Shown here one piece after another: positions 9,448 to 17,181 of a DNA stretch of 64,000 nt. How positions within the stretch are numbered: the stretch's first letter is position 1; every line of letters starts with the position of its first letter. The DNA is taken from assembly GCA_963733945.1 (NCBI GenBank), contig CAVTFD010000035.1:1-64000 (forward strand). The letters are read 5' to 3'. The notes under the pieces were generated by a model that did not search any database, was not told where the DNA came from, and saw only the letters and a list, made by a program, of their open reading frames with translations. Source of the DNA: AP-15 sp963733945 (GTDB lineage: Bacteria; Pseudomonadota; Alphaproteobacteria; ATCC43930; CGMCC-115725). The position numbers were made by a program, and so were the translations under genes.

Positions 9448-9948
9448 ATGACGCATCACGATGGCAAGATCGCGGGATACCGGCCTGCGGTCGGCATCAT
9501 GCTGCTCAATGGTCTGGGACAGGTCCTTGTCGCTCGGCGCACCGACATGCGGGCGATGCCAGCCTGGCAGATGCCGCAGGGCGGGATCGACCCGGGCGAA
9601 ACCCCGCGCCAGGCAGCGCTACGCGAGCTTGCAGAGGAGATCGGCACCTGCAACGCCGAGATCATCGCCGAGAGCCGGGAATGGATGATCTATGACCTGC
9701 CCGTCGAACTCGCCAGGAGAGTGTGGAGTGGGCGCTATCGCGGCCAGCGTCAAAAATGGTTCGTTATGCGTTTTGCCGGCTGCGACGCGGATATAGACGT
9801 CGCGACCAAACATCCCGAATTTGATGCTTGGCGCTGGGTTGCGCCCGAACAGCTGCCGGAACTGATCGTTTCGTTCAAGCGCCAACTCTATATCGATATC
9901 TTGGCCGAGTTCCGCGAACATTGCTGTCGCGGGGACCGAGGCGGCTGA
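9448..9948 (+). CDS. rppH: RNA pyrophosphohydrolase (Nudix)
   Basis: A 166-residue Nudix hydrolase that removes pyrophosphate from the 5' end of mRNAs and so starts their decay. The full Nudix box GX5EX7REUXEEXGU is visible at about residues 45-66 (GGIDPGE..RELAEEIG). The sequence also has the RppH hallmarks YRPAVGIMLLN near the start and GQRQKWFVMRF in the middle. The C-terminal DAWRWVAPEQLPELIVSFKR segment is typical of proteobacterial RppH. The gene follows ctpA by 36 bases on the same strand and is probably co-transcribed. It ends nine bases before the end of the convergent ribokinase gene. Confidence 0.95.
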   Translation: MTHHDGKIAGYRPAVGIMLLNGLGQVLVARRTDMRAMPAWQMPQGGIDPGETPRQAALRELAEEIGTCNAEIIAESREWMIYDLPVELARRVWSGRYRGQRQKWFVMRFAGCDADIDVATKHPEFDAWRWVAPEQLPELIVSFKRQLYIDILAEFREHCCRGDRGG

Positions 9949-9956
9949 TCCATCGC

Positions 9957-10841
9957 TCACACTGTCGGCAGCCGCGCGATGGCCGCATCGATCGCCGCAG
10001 CATCCGGCATCGCCGTCTGCGCCCCGCGCGCGAGACAGGCGAGGCCGGCGGCCGCACTCGCCCGCCGCAGAGCGGTTTCGAGCGGCGCGTTGCCGTCGAG
10101 CGCCGCTGCCAGCACGCCGACGAACGTATCGCCGGCGCCGGTCGTATCGATCGGGACGATCGGCAGCGCCGGTACGGCAAACGCGGCGCCATCGGCGGGA
10201 TAGGCCATCGCGCCCGCCGCGCCGCGGGTGACGACGAGCCCCCGCCGCAAGCGAGCTGTGATCGATGCCGGATCCGCGCCCAGCGCGGCCGCCTCTCCCT
10301 CGTTCGCGACGACAAAATCGACGTCGTGCAGCAGATCGAGGTCGATCAGCAAGGCGGGCGCGAAATTGAGCAGGCTGCGTCCGCGGCGGTCATGCACTCG
10401 GCGGATCACGGCCCTGGTTTCGCTTGCGGGGACTTCCATCTGAACGACGAGGAATGTGTTCGGACCGAGCAACTCGTCCGGCACCTGGTCGGAGCGCACG
10501 CTCGCATTGGCGCCGGAGGCGACCGCGATCGCGTTCTCCCCGGCGGCGGAAACCATGATCGCGGCGCAGCCCGTGGGTTCCGCAACGCTTCGCACCAGCC
10601 GGAGGTCGATCCCCGCACGCCGCAGCGGGTCGAGTGCAGGGGCGGCAAAGGAGTCCGACCCAACGGCGCCGATCAGATGGACCTCGGCTTCGGCACGGCG
10701 TGCGGCCAGCGCCTGATTGGCCCCCTTGCCGCCGGGAAGAAGCGCGTAGTCGCCGCCGAGCACGGTCTCGCCCGGCCCGGGCAAATGCGGAACCGGAAAG
10801 ATCAGATCGACATTGATCGAACCGAAGACGACAATCATCAA
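9957..10841 (-). CDS. rbsK: Ribokinase-like PfkB sugar kinase
   Basis: A 294-residue PfkB-family kinase. It shows the N-terminal family signature (GSINVDLIF, then GPGETVLGG and PGGKGANQALAARR) and the C-terminal ATP/anion-hole motif DTTGAGDTFVG, whose Asp is the catalytic base. These patterns match ribokinase more closely than fructokinase or adenosine kinase. No ribose transporter or rbsD gene is adjacent, so the exact sugar is uncertain. It is convergent with rppH and divergent from the isochorismatase-like gene at 10937, with a spacer of about 95 bases. A second ATG one codon downstream is equally possible as the start. Confidence 0.85.
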   Translation of the reverse strand: MMIVVFGSINVDLIFPVPHLPGPGETVLGGDYALLPGGKGANQALAARRAEAEVHLIGAVGSDSFAAPALDPLRRAGIDLRLVRSVAEPTGCAAIMVSAAGENAIAVASGANASVRSDQVPDELLGPNTFLVVQMEVPASETRAVIRRVHDRRGRSLLNFAPALLIDLDLLHDVDFVVANEGEAAALGADPASITARLRRGLVVTRGAAGAMAYPADGAAFAVPALPIVPIDTTGAGDTFVGVLAAALDGNAPLETALRRASAAAGLACLARGAQTAMPDAAAIDAAIARLPTV

Positions 10842-10936
10842 ATTATGTCCCCCTTCCGGGTGGCAGGCACACTAACCCTAGATCTGGAGTCTGTCGGTGC
10901 ATGCCTGTCGCCAGTCAATTTGAGGAAGCCATCGCG

Positions 10937-11644
10937 ATGAAACTGAAGGGCGCGACCATTCCCGATGAAATCGTCGAGCGGGTGATTGCGCGGCGCGGCG
11001 CCGAGCATTGCTTTGCCGATCTCGACCCGGCGCGCACGGCGCTCGTCGTGATCGATCTGCAGCACGCCTTCATGACCGACGGGGTGGGGCATGCGGTGTG
11101 CCCGGCGGCGCGCGACATCGTGCCAGCGGTCAACCGTCTGGCGGCGGCGCTGCGGGAATCGGGCGGCGGCGTCTTTTGGATCCAGATGACCCACGACGCG
11201 CGTTGCCTCGACGAATGGTCGGTGGCGCACGAGATGGCCTCGCCTGAAATGCGCGAGAAACGTGTCGCGGCACTTTCCGAAGGAACGCTCGGTCATCAGC
11301 TGTGGCCCGATCTCGACGTGCGGCCGGAGGACGAAATCGTCAACAAATACCGCTATAGCGCCTTTATGCCGGGGACTTCGGAATTGCCCGGGCGGCTGCG
11401 GGCGCGCGGCTTCGACACCGTGCTGATCACTGGAACCGTGACCAACGTCTGCTGCGAAAGCTCGGCGCGCGACGCCAATATGACGAACTTTCGCACGATC
11501 ATGGTCAGCGACGGCAATGCCGCAAGCACCCAGGAGGAGCATGAGGCCTCGCTCAGCGCCTTCTACAACGTCTTCGGTGACGTCATGGACACCGATATGA
11601 TCATCGCCAATCTGCGGCGCGTGAAATCGGCGCGGGCGGCCTAG
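10937..11644 (+). CDS. Isochorismatase-like cysteine hydrolase
   Basis: A 235-residue hydrolase of the isochorismatase superfamily. The catalytic Asp lies in VVIDLQHAF, the Lys in VNKYRYSAF and the nucleophilic Cys in TNVCCESSARDA. This family hydrolyses small amides or N-carbamoyl compounds (nicotinamidase, N-carbamoylsarcosine amidase and others). The frame can start at 10901, but GAGGAAG sits about ten bases before the ATG at 10937, which I prefer. It is followed after 30 bases by an HpcH/HpaI aldolase on the same strand, so the pair may act in one catabolic route. The substrate is unknown. Confidence 0.85.
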   Translation: MKLKGATIPDEIVERVIARRGAEHCFADLDPARTALVVIDLQHAFMTDGVGHAVCPAARDIVPAVNRLAAALRESGGGVFWIQMTHDARCLDEWSVAHEMASPEMREKRVAALSEGTLGHQLWPDLDVRPEDEIVNKYRYSAFMPGTSELPGRLRARGFDTVLITGTVTNVCCESSARDANMTNFRTIMVSDGNAASTQEEHEASLSAFYNVFGDVMDTDMIIANLRRVKSARAA

Positions 11645-11674
11645 CCTCGTCATCGATCGCGAAGGGAGGGCAAC

Positions 11675-12466
11675 ATGAGAGAAAATCGGGTAAAGCGCAT
11701 CCTGCGCGAGGGCGGTCTCGCCTTGGGAACCCATGTCGGCGGCATTCCCGACCCGCAAATCGTCGAGATCATCGGACTGGCGGGCTTTGACGCCGCGTTT
11801 ATCGACATGGAGCATACCAGCTTCGACCTGCACGACGTGCAGGCGATGGTCATGGCGGCCGAGCGGGTCGGGATCACCCCGATCGTGCGCACGCCGGGTT
11901 TCGACCCGGCCTTTATCCTGCGCCTCCTTGACATGGGCGTGCAGGGCGTCCAGGTGCCGCATGTCGGCAGCGCCGAAATGGCGTGCGCGGCGGTGCAGGC
12001 AGTGCGCTACCCGCCGCAGGGCGAGCGCGGCATGGCGGCGGGTAGCCGCGCCGCCGAATACGGCCATATCCCGCTGGTCGAGCACATGGCGCAGTCGAAC
12101 CGCGAGATCCTGCTCGCCTGCATGATCGAGGACATGGCGGCGGTCGAGCGCATCGACGAGATCGCCGCGGTCGAAGGGGTTGACCTGCTGGCGGTCGGGC
12201 CGTCGGATTTGTCGCGCTCGCTCGGGGTCAGCGGAACGCCCGACCATCCGCGGCTGGTCGCGGCGATCGACCGGGTGCGGGAAGCAGCGAAAAAGAGCGC
12301 CGGCGCCAAGCTCGCATTGCCGCTCAACCATGCCGCCTTTCCGCGCAACGCCGCACAGCTCAAGGAACTGGGCGCCGGCTACACCAACTGCGCCCCAACC
12401 CCCGAGGCACGCCTGCTGCACTCGATGCGCGAGCAAGCGGCAGAGGCGCGCCGGCTCCTCGGCTAA
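11675..12466 (+). CDS. HpcH/HpaI-family class II aldolase
   Basis: A 263-residue metal-dependent aldolase of the 4-hydroxy-2-oxoheptanedioate / 2-keto-3-deoxy sugar acid type, which cleaves to pyruvate or glyoxylate plus an aldehyde. Family features include GTHVGGIPDPQIVEI near the start, FIDMEHTSFDLHDVQAMV (metal Glu), GVQGVQVPHVGSAEMA, PPQGERGMA and GPSDLSRSLG. GAAGGGAGG precedes the ATG. It lies 30 bases after the isochorismatase-like gene and probably shares its transcript. The final substrate cannot be read from sequence, since members of this family vary widely. Confidence 0.88.
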   Translation: MRENRVKRILREGGLALGTHVGGIPDPQIVEIIGLAGFDAAFIDMEHTSFDLHDVQAMVMAAERVGITPIVRTPGFDPAFILRLLDMGVQGVQVPHVGSAEMACAAVQAVRYPPQGERGMAAGSRAAEYGHIPLVEHMAQSNREILLACMIEDMAAVERIDEIAAVEGVDLLAVGPSDLSRSLGVSGTPDHPRLVAAIDRVREAAKKSAGAKLALPLNHAAFPRNAAQLKELGAGYTNCAPTPEARLLHSMREQAAEARRLLG

Positions 12467-12983
12467 GCCAAGCTGCCGCCGGCCGACGCCTCAGCTGCGG
12501 CGAGGTACAACTTTTCATTGAGATAAGGGAGACGGCTTGCTGCACCTGCAAAGGATCTGCAGCAAAGCTCTCGCACTGGTTGCCGCCTGAGCCGACCCGG
12601 ACCGCGGCCGGCGGGATTGTCGGACCGGCCCGTGGCGAAATCCCGCGCCGGCCCGGCGGCGTTGCCGGTTCCGCCTGTTTCAGCACGTCGAGATCATGCA
12701 CCGGCAACCCCTTCGAGCAAAATCCGGCATCCGCTCACAGGCGCCGATGCGCACAACAATACAATGCTACCATGGCAATTTCATGGTTGTCGCTTTGACA
12801 GAGGCACGGCGTGGAGGCGCGGACGCAACATCTAGTGCTCAGACGCAGACACAAGATTCAGGCAAACCGTCATGGCCGGGCTCGTCCCGGCCATCCACGA
12901 GACGCGGTGCAAGCTTTGCCGGTTTCCGTGGATACCCGGCACAAAGCCGGGCATGACGAGTACAGTGAGACTGCACCATCTGA
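12467..12983. other. Intergenic region with a dispersed palindromic repeat, no intact gene
   Basis: About 500 bases without an intact gene. Near 12530 a GGGAG ribosome binding site precedes a TTG-initiated frame of 17 codons. Its hydrophobic end (KALALVAA) then stops, which could be the start of a lost exported protein. The right part holds the palindromic repeat at 12868-12958. I see no tRNA-like fold. Confidence 0.4.
12868..12958. repeat. Palindromic dispersed repeat (REP-like), family 1
   Basis: The ends are inverted copies (CGTCATGGCCGGG at the left, CCCGGC..GCCGGGCATGACG at the right), and the inner CCGTGGAT and ATCCACG arms also pair. The whole can fold into a long hairpin. This matches the short non-coding repeats with CATGGCCGGG ends that are scattered in many alphaproteobacterial genomes. 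Confidence 0.6.
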
Positions 12984-13328
12984 ATGCGCCAGAGCACTAG
13001 CAAAGCTCCTACCGGATGTTATCTCAAAGGGATTAACCGGCAGGAAATCCTTAGCAAGCTGCGAGAAAACGAAACCGCTTTACGCGCGCGTGGTGTCAGT
13101 CACGCGGCTTTGTTCGGCTCGCGTGCGCGCGACGACAACCGGCGCGACAGTGACATCGATATTATGATCGAGGTTGATCCGGACGCGCACGTGGGAGTCT
13201 GGGGTTACGTAGGATTTAAGGAGTATATTTCGGCTCTGTTCGATGGCGCTGTCGATGTCGTGGATCGCGAGGCGCTGAAATCCTACGTGGCCCCGGCGGC
13301 GACAGCCGATGCCATCTATGCCTTCTGA
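12984..13328 (+). CDS. MNT-type nucleotidyltransferase (MntA-like antitoxin), orphan
   Basis: A 114-residue minimal nucleotidyltransferase. The pol-beta signature GSRARDD..DSDIDIMIEV gives the GSx10DxD motif of MNT proteins, near residues 45-65. MNT proteins normally sit next to a HEPN (DUF86) RNase toxin, which they AMPylate and silence. Here an ATG overlaps the end of the gene (13318-13320), but the frame that follows keeps only about a dozen plausible residues before losing any HEPN-like pattern, and the RX4-6H motif is not seen. It therefore looks like an antitoxin that has lost its toxin. The true start may lie nearer INRQEIL. The surrounding region is a scar of remnants. Confidence 0.75.
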   Translation: MRQSTSKAPTGCYLKGINRQEILSKLRENETALRARGVSHAALFGSRARDDNRRDSDIDIMIEVDPDAHVGVWGYVGFKEYISALFDGAVDVVDREALKSYVAPAATADAIYAF

Positions 13329-13371
13329 TCTTACGGGTACAGGACGCTGGCTCAGAGATCGAGCCCCACGT

Positions 13372-14229
13372 CTAAGTGTCCGGCATGCTCGACGTATCGC
13401 CTTGCGTTCGGGCCGCCTCCATGTCCACAAGCGTGGGCAAGGCAACGTCATATGGGTTTGGCGCACCGGTGATAGAGATCATCTCATGTTCGCCATTTTC
13501 CCAATCTTTCCCAAGGGTCCGCTCGATCACCACTTTGATTACACCGTATAAAAACGTATGCATTTGGTAATTTATGTCGTTGATATGACGATTAATGGTG
13601 GTGAAGGTCGCGCGATATTTGTCATCAATGCTTCGCCCTAAATGTTTCTCGATCACTTCGTCTGGTGATACTGCGCTTGTGTCGTCCGGCATGTCTTGAA
13701 GGACTCTGACGAGCGCGCGCCAATTTGCTGCCTCTCCAACATAATACAGACTGTTTGCTGGATGTTCGGCAAGGTAGATTTTTTCTTCTCCGTCGGCCAG
13801 ATCCTTCAGGGCTTGCCTGTAGTCGAAGCCAGCGTAGTGAAAAGCCGCGTTGTCGCGAATGAATTTTATGATATTTCATTTGTTACGTGGTTCGAAATAA
13901 GCCTTTAATTTCTGATAGGCATCCTTTGCCAAATCATCAAGGGAGCTATAGTACTGCAGATCCAACTTTTTCTTGACGTAGTATTTTTGAACGAGATTCC
14001 ATGTTTCATGAAGCTTCCCGGCCATAAGTTTTAAAATAAGGAACGTCTGCGTAGAATGAGACAGTTGACCGAGTGCATCCTCCAGGATTTCTTTCAGGCT
14101 GAATAACAGAAGTTTGTTAAGCGTGCCGAGTTCATTGTGAGCAAGCATCAGCGACAGCAAAATATTGCGCTCACTGTCCGGCAACTTGTCTAGCGCAACG
14201 ACGGGTATTTTGTACACGGCAATTCTCAT
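13372..14229 (-). pseudogene. Conserved hypothetical protein interrupted by one in-frame TGA
   Basis: Two open frames, 14229-13876 and 13875-13372, are in the same phase and are separated only by the TGA at 13876-13878. Read through, they give one protein of about 285 residues. It starts MRIAVYKIPVVALDKLPDSE, passes YQKLKAYFEPRNK, the stop, then NIIKFIRDNAAFHYAGFDY, and continues to the C-terminus. The motif after the stop (IRDNAAFHY) and the whole layout recall a family of helical proteins of unknown function often found on mobile elements (from memory). GC content is well below the flanks. The stop is probably a recent point mutation. The frame is open upstream to 14403, but that part overlaps the resolvase remnant, so 14229 is preferred. 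There is no strong ribosome binding site. Confidence 0.6.
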
Positions 14230-14368
14230 GCGCGTAAGATAGGAGGCATCGGGCGACAGCGCCAGCCGGGGGGTCGCGCTACTCGCAATGACGAAGGTTA
14301 TGCGACCAAAACCGAAGCAAGCTAAATCAATGGTTTGCAAGTCGCAAAAGTCAGGCTCAAAAAGCGGA

Positions 14369-14773
14369 ATGCCGTTCGGATATGCGCGCATCTCGGCCGA
14401 CAACCAGAACCTCGACCTTCAGCACGCCGCGCGGAAGGCCGCCGGATGCACAAAAATCTTCGAGACAGGTCACGGGTACCGCGCGCAAACGCACCGCCCT
14501 CGACCGTACGCTGAAAGCCTGCGCCGCCGGTCACGTGCTGATCGTCTGGCGTCTCGACCGGCCGGCCTGTTCCCTCGGCCATTTGCTCGAATTGCTATCC
14601 GGCCTTACGGCGTGCGGCGTTCAACTCGGCCGCAAGCCGTCCATGACGCCCGCGGAGGCGAAGCACGCCTGCAAGCTGATCGACGGTGGCGAGAGAGTCC
14701 CCGCACCGTCGCCCGTACCCTCGGCGTGGATCCGGCGACCGTGTACCGGCATCTGCGCAAGCTCGCGACGTGA
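14369..14773 (+). pseudogene. Decayed Tn3-type resolvase / serine recombinase
   Basis: Pieces of a serine resolvase are visible in changing frames. The start MPFGYARISADNQNLDLQ with AARKAAGCTKIF carries the catalytic Ser. A second frame gives RTALDRTLKACAAGHVLIVWRLDRPACSLGHLLELL. The C-terminus gives TPAEAKHACKLIDGG and, in another frame, SPRTVARTLGVDPATVYRHLRKL, the DNA-binding helix-turn-helix. The order is correct, but the part between the catalytic core and the C-terminal domain is mostly deleted, and at least two frameshifts are needed. This is a true relic, not a sequencing artefact, and marks a former transposon or integrated plasmid. Confidence 0.8.
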
Positions 14774-14929
14774 ACCGCCGCTTCCGGGGCGTCTGACGCA
14801 ACATCTTTGATCGCCGGTTGCATGCTCCGGGCGAGGGTGCCAGCAACCTTCCGGCGATAATCTTTTTCCACCGCAAGCCGCTCTCCTCATTTAGGGTTAT
14901 CTAAGAAAAAGTGCGGCGCATGGCCGGTC

Positions 14930-15580
14930 TCCTCCGTTCCGACAATTCCTCTTGCTAGTCTCGACGTTCCATTCAATGACCCCCCTCCAAATGGGTACGA
15001 TAACAATCCAGGAACCTCTAATCCGTTTCCGTTCTATGATTCGCTTTCAAATGCAAAGAACATAGAGAATATGAGTTCTGGTATAGGATTTAGCGACTCG
15101 CCAGCAGATTATTGCATCGCCAGCGCTGGCCCGTTAGGTATTCCGATCCCGAGTTATGCGTATTCAACGAAGTATGCGTTCGCAATACTGAACGGCCTGC
15201 CTGCGCCATGTGGTGGAATAGCAAGTCTTGCATCACCGAATAGCTATATTAGTTTTACAACAGAACTAGTCGGTGTGGAGCCAGGCTACCAGACAGGACT
15301 TCCGTGTATCGGAACCTGTGTCGATCTCGCGGACTTTACGTGGACAGATAATTTTAATGGCCTTGTCAATTTAGGTGGAAATTCGGGGACTGGCGGTATA
15401 TCTAGCGCTGATTTTTCAGACTATCCAGACGAGGTCGTTGATCCAAGCAGCGGCACAGGTGGCATAACTATCCGGACCATAGATGGAGTGCCCGTTCCAG
15501 AATCATCAACGCTCTCTCTCCTATTGCCTGGAATCGCATTCTTGTGGACAGTGTTAAGGCGGACCAAACGTCGCATGTAA
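14930..15580 (+). pseudogene. 5'-truncated PEP-CTERM exported protein
   Basis: The C-terminus has the tripartite PEP-CTERM sorting signal: VPVPESSTLSLL (here PES rather than PEP), a hydrophobic segment (LLPGIAFLWTVL) and a basic tail (RRTKRRM). Exosortases recognise such tails. The first ATG is at 15071, but the same frame stays open and protein-like upstream to about 14930 (SLDVPFNDPPPNGYDNNPG). There is no signal peptide or plausible start, so the N-terminus has been lost. The mature part is Gly/Ser/Asn-rich, as is common for secreted matrix proteins. GC content is low. It lies directly after the resolvase relic, suggesting that the 5' end was removed by the same rearrangement. No exosortase gene is in the window. 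Confidence 0.65.
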
Positions 15581-15613
15581 TGATTCCGACGGCGTACGAA
15601 CTCTAATATACGG

Positions 15614-16429
15614 CTAGGCGGCGATTTTCGCCAGCCGGGCGGCGCGGCGGCGCAGCGTGGCCCAGGCGAGGCGGGCGAAGGCGCGCGACAGGCGGGTGTT
15701 GGGGGTGAGGCCGACTGATTTGAAGATCATCGCGACGCCGCGCTCGACATGGTGGGCGCGGACGGTGGCGAGAGCGCGGCAGGCGTAGGCCCGGCTGCAG
15801 CGCCGGCGGTCATAGGGCAGGGCAGTCTCGTTGGCGGCGTAATAGGCGTAGGCGAGTTCATCGTCCTCGGATTCGGCGATCCGTCCGAGGGCGATGCGCA
15901 ACCGGCGCCACAAGCCGATCCGCTCGCGTTCGAGACAGCGGGCCAGCTGGCGGGAAAACAGCTTGTAATGGCGGATCTCGTCGGCCGCGATGTTGCGGCA
16001 GATCTCCTTCAACACCGGTTCCTCGACGGCGTCGCGCAAGGCCGAGTAGTAGGAGCTGGTCCCGGTCTCGACGATGCAGCGCGCGATCATCTCGCCCGAG
16101 CGCGAGCCGCGGCGCGAGGCGGTGCTGTCGAAATCGACGTGGTAGCCGGCCTGGAAGCGGTCGAAGGCGGCGGCGAAATCGAATTCGGGATCGGCGAGCT
16201 CAGCCCATCGCCCGAGCGCCTGGCCGTGCTGGATCTCCTCCTCGCCCCAGCGCGCAGCACTCGCCTGGAAGCCCGGATCGTCATCAAAGACGCGGCGCAA
16301 ATGACGCGCATACGCGCCGCCATTCAACTCGACCAGGCTCGCCGCCTTGACGATCGGGACGATCTGCGGGTCGAGCTTGCCGCGATCGAACCGGTCCCAG
16401 CGAATATCGTCGAGCGTCCACGAGCCCAT
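15614..16429 (-). CDS. Ferritin-like di-iron protein
   Basis: A 271-residue protein with the four-helix-bundle di-iron pattern. The Glu and ExxH ligands appear as VELNGGAYARHLRRVF, GEEEIQHGQAL, VETGTSSYYSALRD and AADEIRHYKLFSRQLA. This pattern is shared by rubrerythrins, acyl-ACP desaturase-like proteins and related oxidases or storage proteins. The frame is open to 16558, but the ATG at 16429 follows GGGAGCGG and begins MGSWTLDDIRWDRFD, so I start there. The Arg-rich C-terminal tail (LRRRAARLAKIAA) is unusual. Which substrate or role it has is unknown. It is downstream of atpC on the same strand, separated by about 300 bases with repeats. Confidence 0.75.
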   Translation of the reverse strand: MGSWTLDDIRWDRFDRGKLDPQIVPIVKAASLVELNGGAYARHLRRVFDDDPGFQASAARWGEEEIQHGQALGRWAELADPEFDFAAAFDRFQAGYHVDFDSTASRRGSRSGEMIARCIVETGTSSYYSALRDAVEEPVLKEICRNIAADEIRHYKLFSRQLARCLERERIGLWRRLRIALGRIAESEDDELAYAYYAANETALPYDRRRCSRAYACRALATVRAHHVERGVAMIFKSVGLTPNTRLSRAFARLAWATLRRRAARLAKIAA

Positions 16430-16467
16430 GCCGCTCCCTCGGCATCTGCAACGTCCCTTACTACACC

Positions 16468-16516
16468 CGCGGGAACGAAATAACCCTAGCACACGCGGGA
16501 ACGAAATAACCCTAGC
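16468..16516. repeat. Tandem direct repeat, two copies of 23 bases
   Basis: Two perfect copies of a 23-base unit that begins CGCGGGAACGAAATAACCC lie at 16468-16490 and 16494-16516, separated by three bases (period 26). They sit 40-90 bases upstream of the ferritin-like gene start, in its promoter region, so a duplicated regulator site is possible. Confidence 0.65.
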
Positions 16517-16552
16517 GGTATGAATTTGACGCTTCGGTCCCGCCTCCTTTTC

Positions 16553-16634
16553 CGTCATGCCCGCGAAAGCGGGTACCCAGGGCAGCTAACACCGAACCAA
16601 CGGCACCTGGACCCCCGCTTTCGCGGGGGCGACG
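16553..16634. repeat. Palindromic dispersed repeat (REP-like), family 2
   Basis: CCCGCGAAAGCGGG near the left end and CCCCCGCTTTCGCGGGGG near the right end are hairpins and are also complementary to each other, flanked by CGTC and GACG. This is the common 'CCCGCGAAAGCGGG' short repeat seen between genes in many proteobacteria. Confidence 0.65.
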
Positions 16635-16728
16635 AGGAAAAACAACCGGGAACCATCTGTCTGATTCATAACAACAGCGTGACATGCTGATGGTCGGCCC
16701 GCACGGCATGCGCTGCGGGCTGCGCGGA

Positions 16729-17181
16729 TCAGTGTGCCGCTTCGGCGAGCACCTGCAGCTTGGCCTGGGCGACGGCCTGGTCGCGTTCGAGGCCGCGCAG
16801 TTCGATCACCAACCGCTCGCGCTCGGCTCCGGTGCTGCGCGACACCTGTTCGCGCAGGCTCGGAAGATTACCCTGGACAACCTGCAGTTCAGCCTCCGTC
16901 GCGGCACGGTCGAGTTCGTCCGCGGGGACTGCTTCATCGGCGAGGACGGTGCAGCGCTCGGGCGTCACCTCGGCAAAGCCACCGGCGACAAACAAACGCC
17001 GGGTCACCCGGTGGCCCTCGTAAACCTCGATCATGCCGGGCCGAATTGTCGAGATCAGCAGCGCGTGACCCGGCAGCACACCGAAATTGCCTTCGGTTCC
17101 CGGGACCACCACCATCTCGACGGCCTCCGAGATCAGCAGACGCTCCGGCGTCACCAATTCGAACTGTACGCGATCGGGCAT
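16729..17181 (-). CDS. atpC: ATP synthase F1 subunit epsilon
   Basis: A 150-residue subunit of the F1 rotor stalk that couples rotation to the membrane sector and can inhibit ATP hydrolysis. The N-terminal beta-sandwich is clear (VQFELVTPERLLISEAVEMV, PGTEGNFGVLPGHALLI, FVAGGFAEV), and a C-terminal helical part follows. Its ATG overlaps the last base of atpD, so the two are translationally linked. It is the last gene of the atpH-A-G-D-C operon. F0 genes are not adjacent, as is usual in alphaproteobacteria, where they form a separate operon. Confidence 0.95.
   Translation of the reverse strand: MPDRVQFELVTPERLLISEAVEMVVVPGTEGNFGVLPGHALLISTIRPGMIEVYEGHRVTRRLFVAGGFAEVTPERCTVLADEAVPADELDRAATEAELQVVQGNLPSLREQVSRSTGAERERLVIELRGLERDQAVAQAKLQVLAEAAH

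Noticed and set aside
10838..12436. A 532-residue open frame opposite the isochorismatase-like and aldolase genes
   Set aside because: It spans two well-supported genes on the other strand and has no recognisable domain.
13876..13878. TGA as a selenocysteine codon
   Set aside because: No SECIS-like hairpin is seen directly after it, and the family is not a redox protein, so a nonsense mutation or base error is simpler.
16465..16516. CRISPR array
   Set aside because: Only two copies with a three-base spacer; no cas genes in the window.
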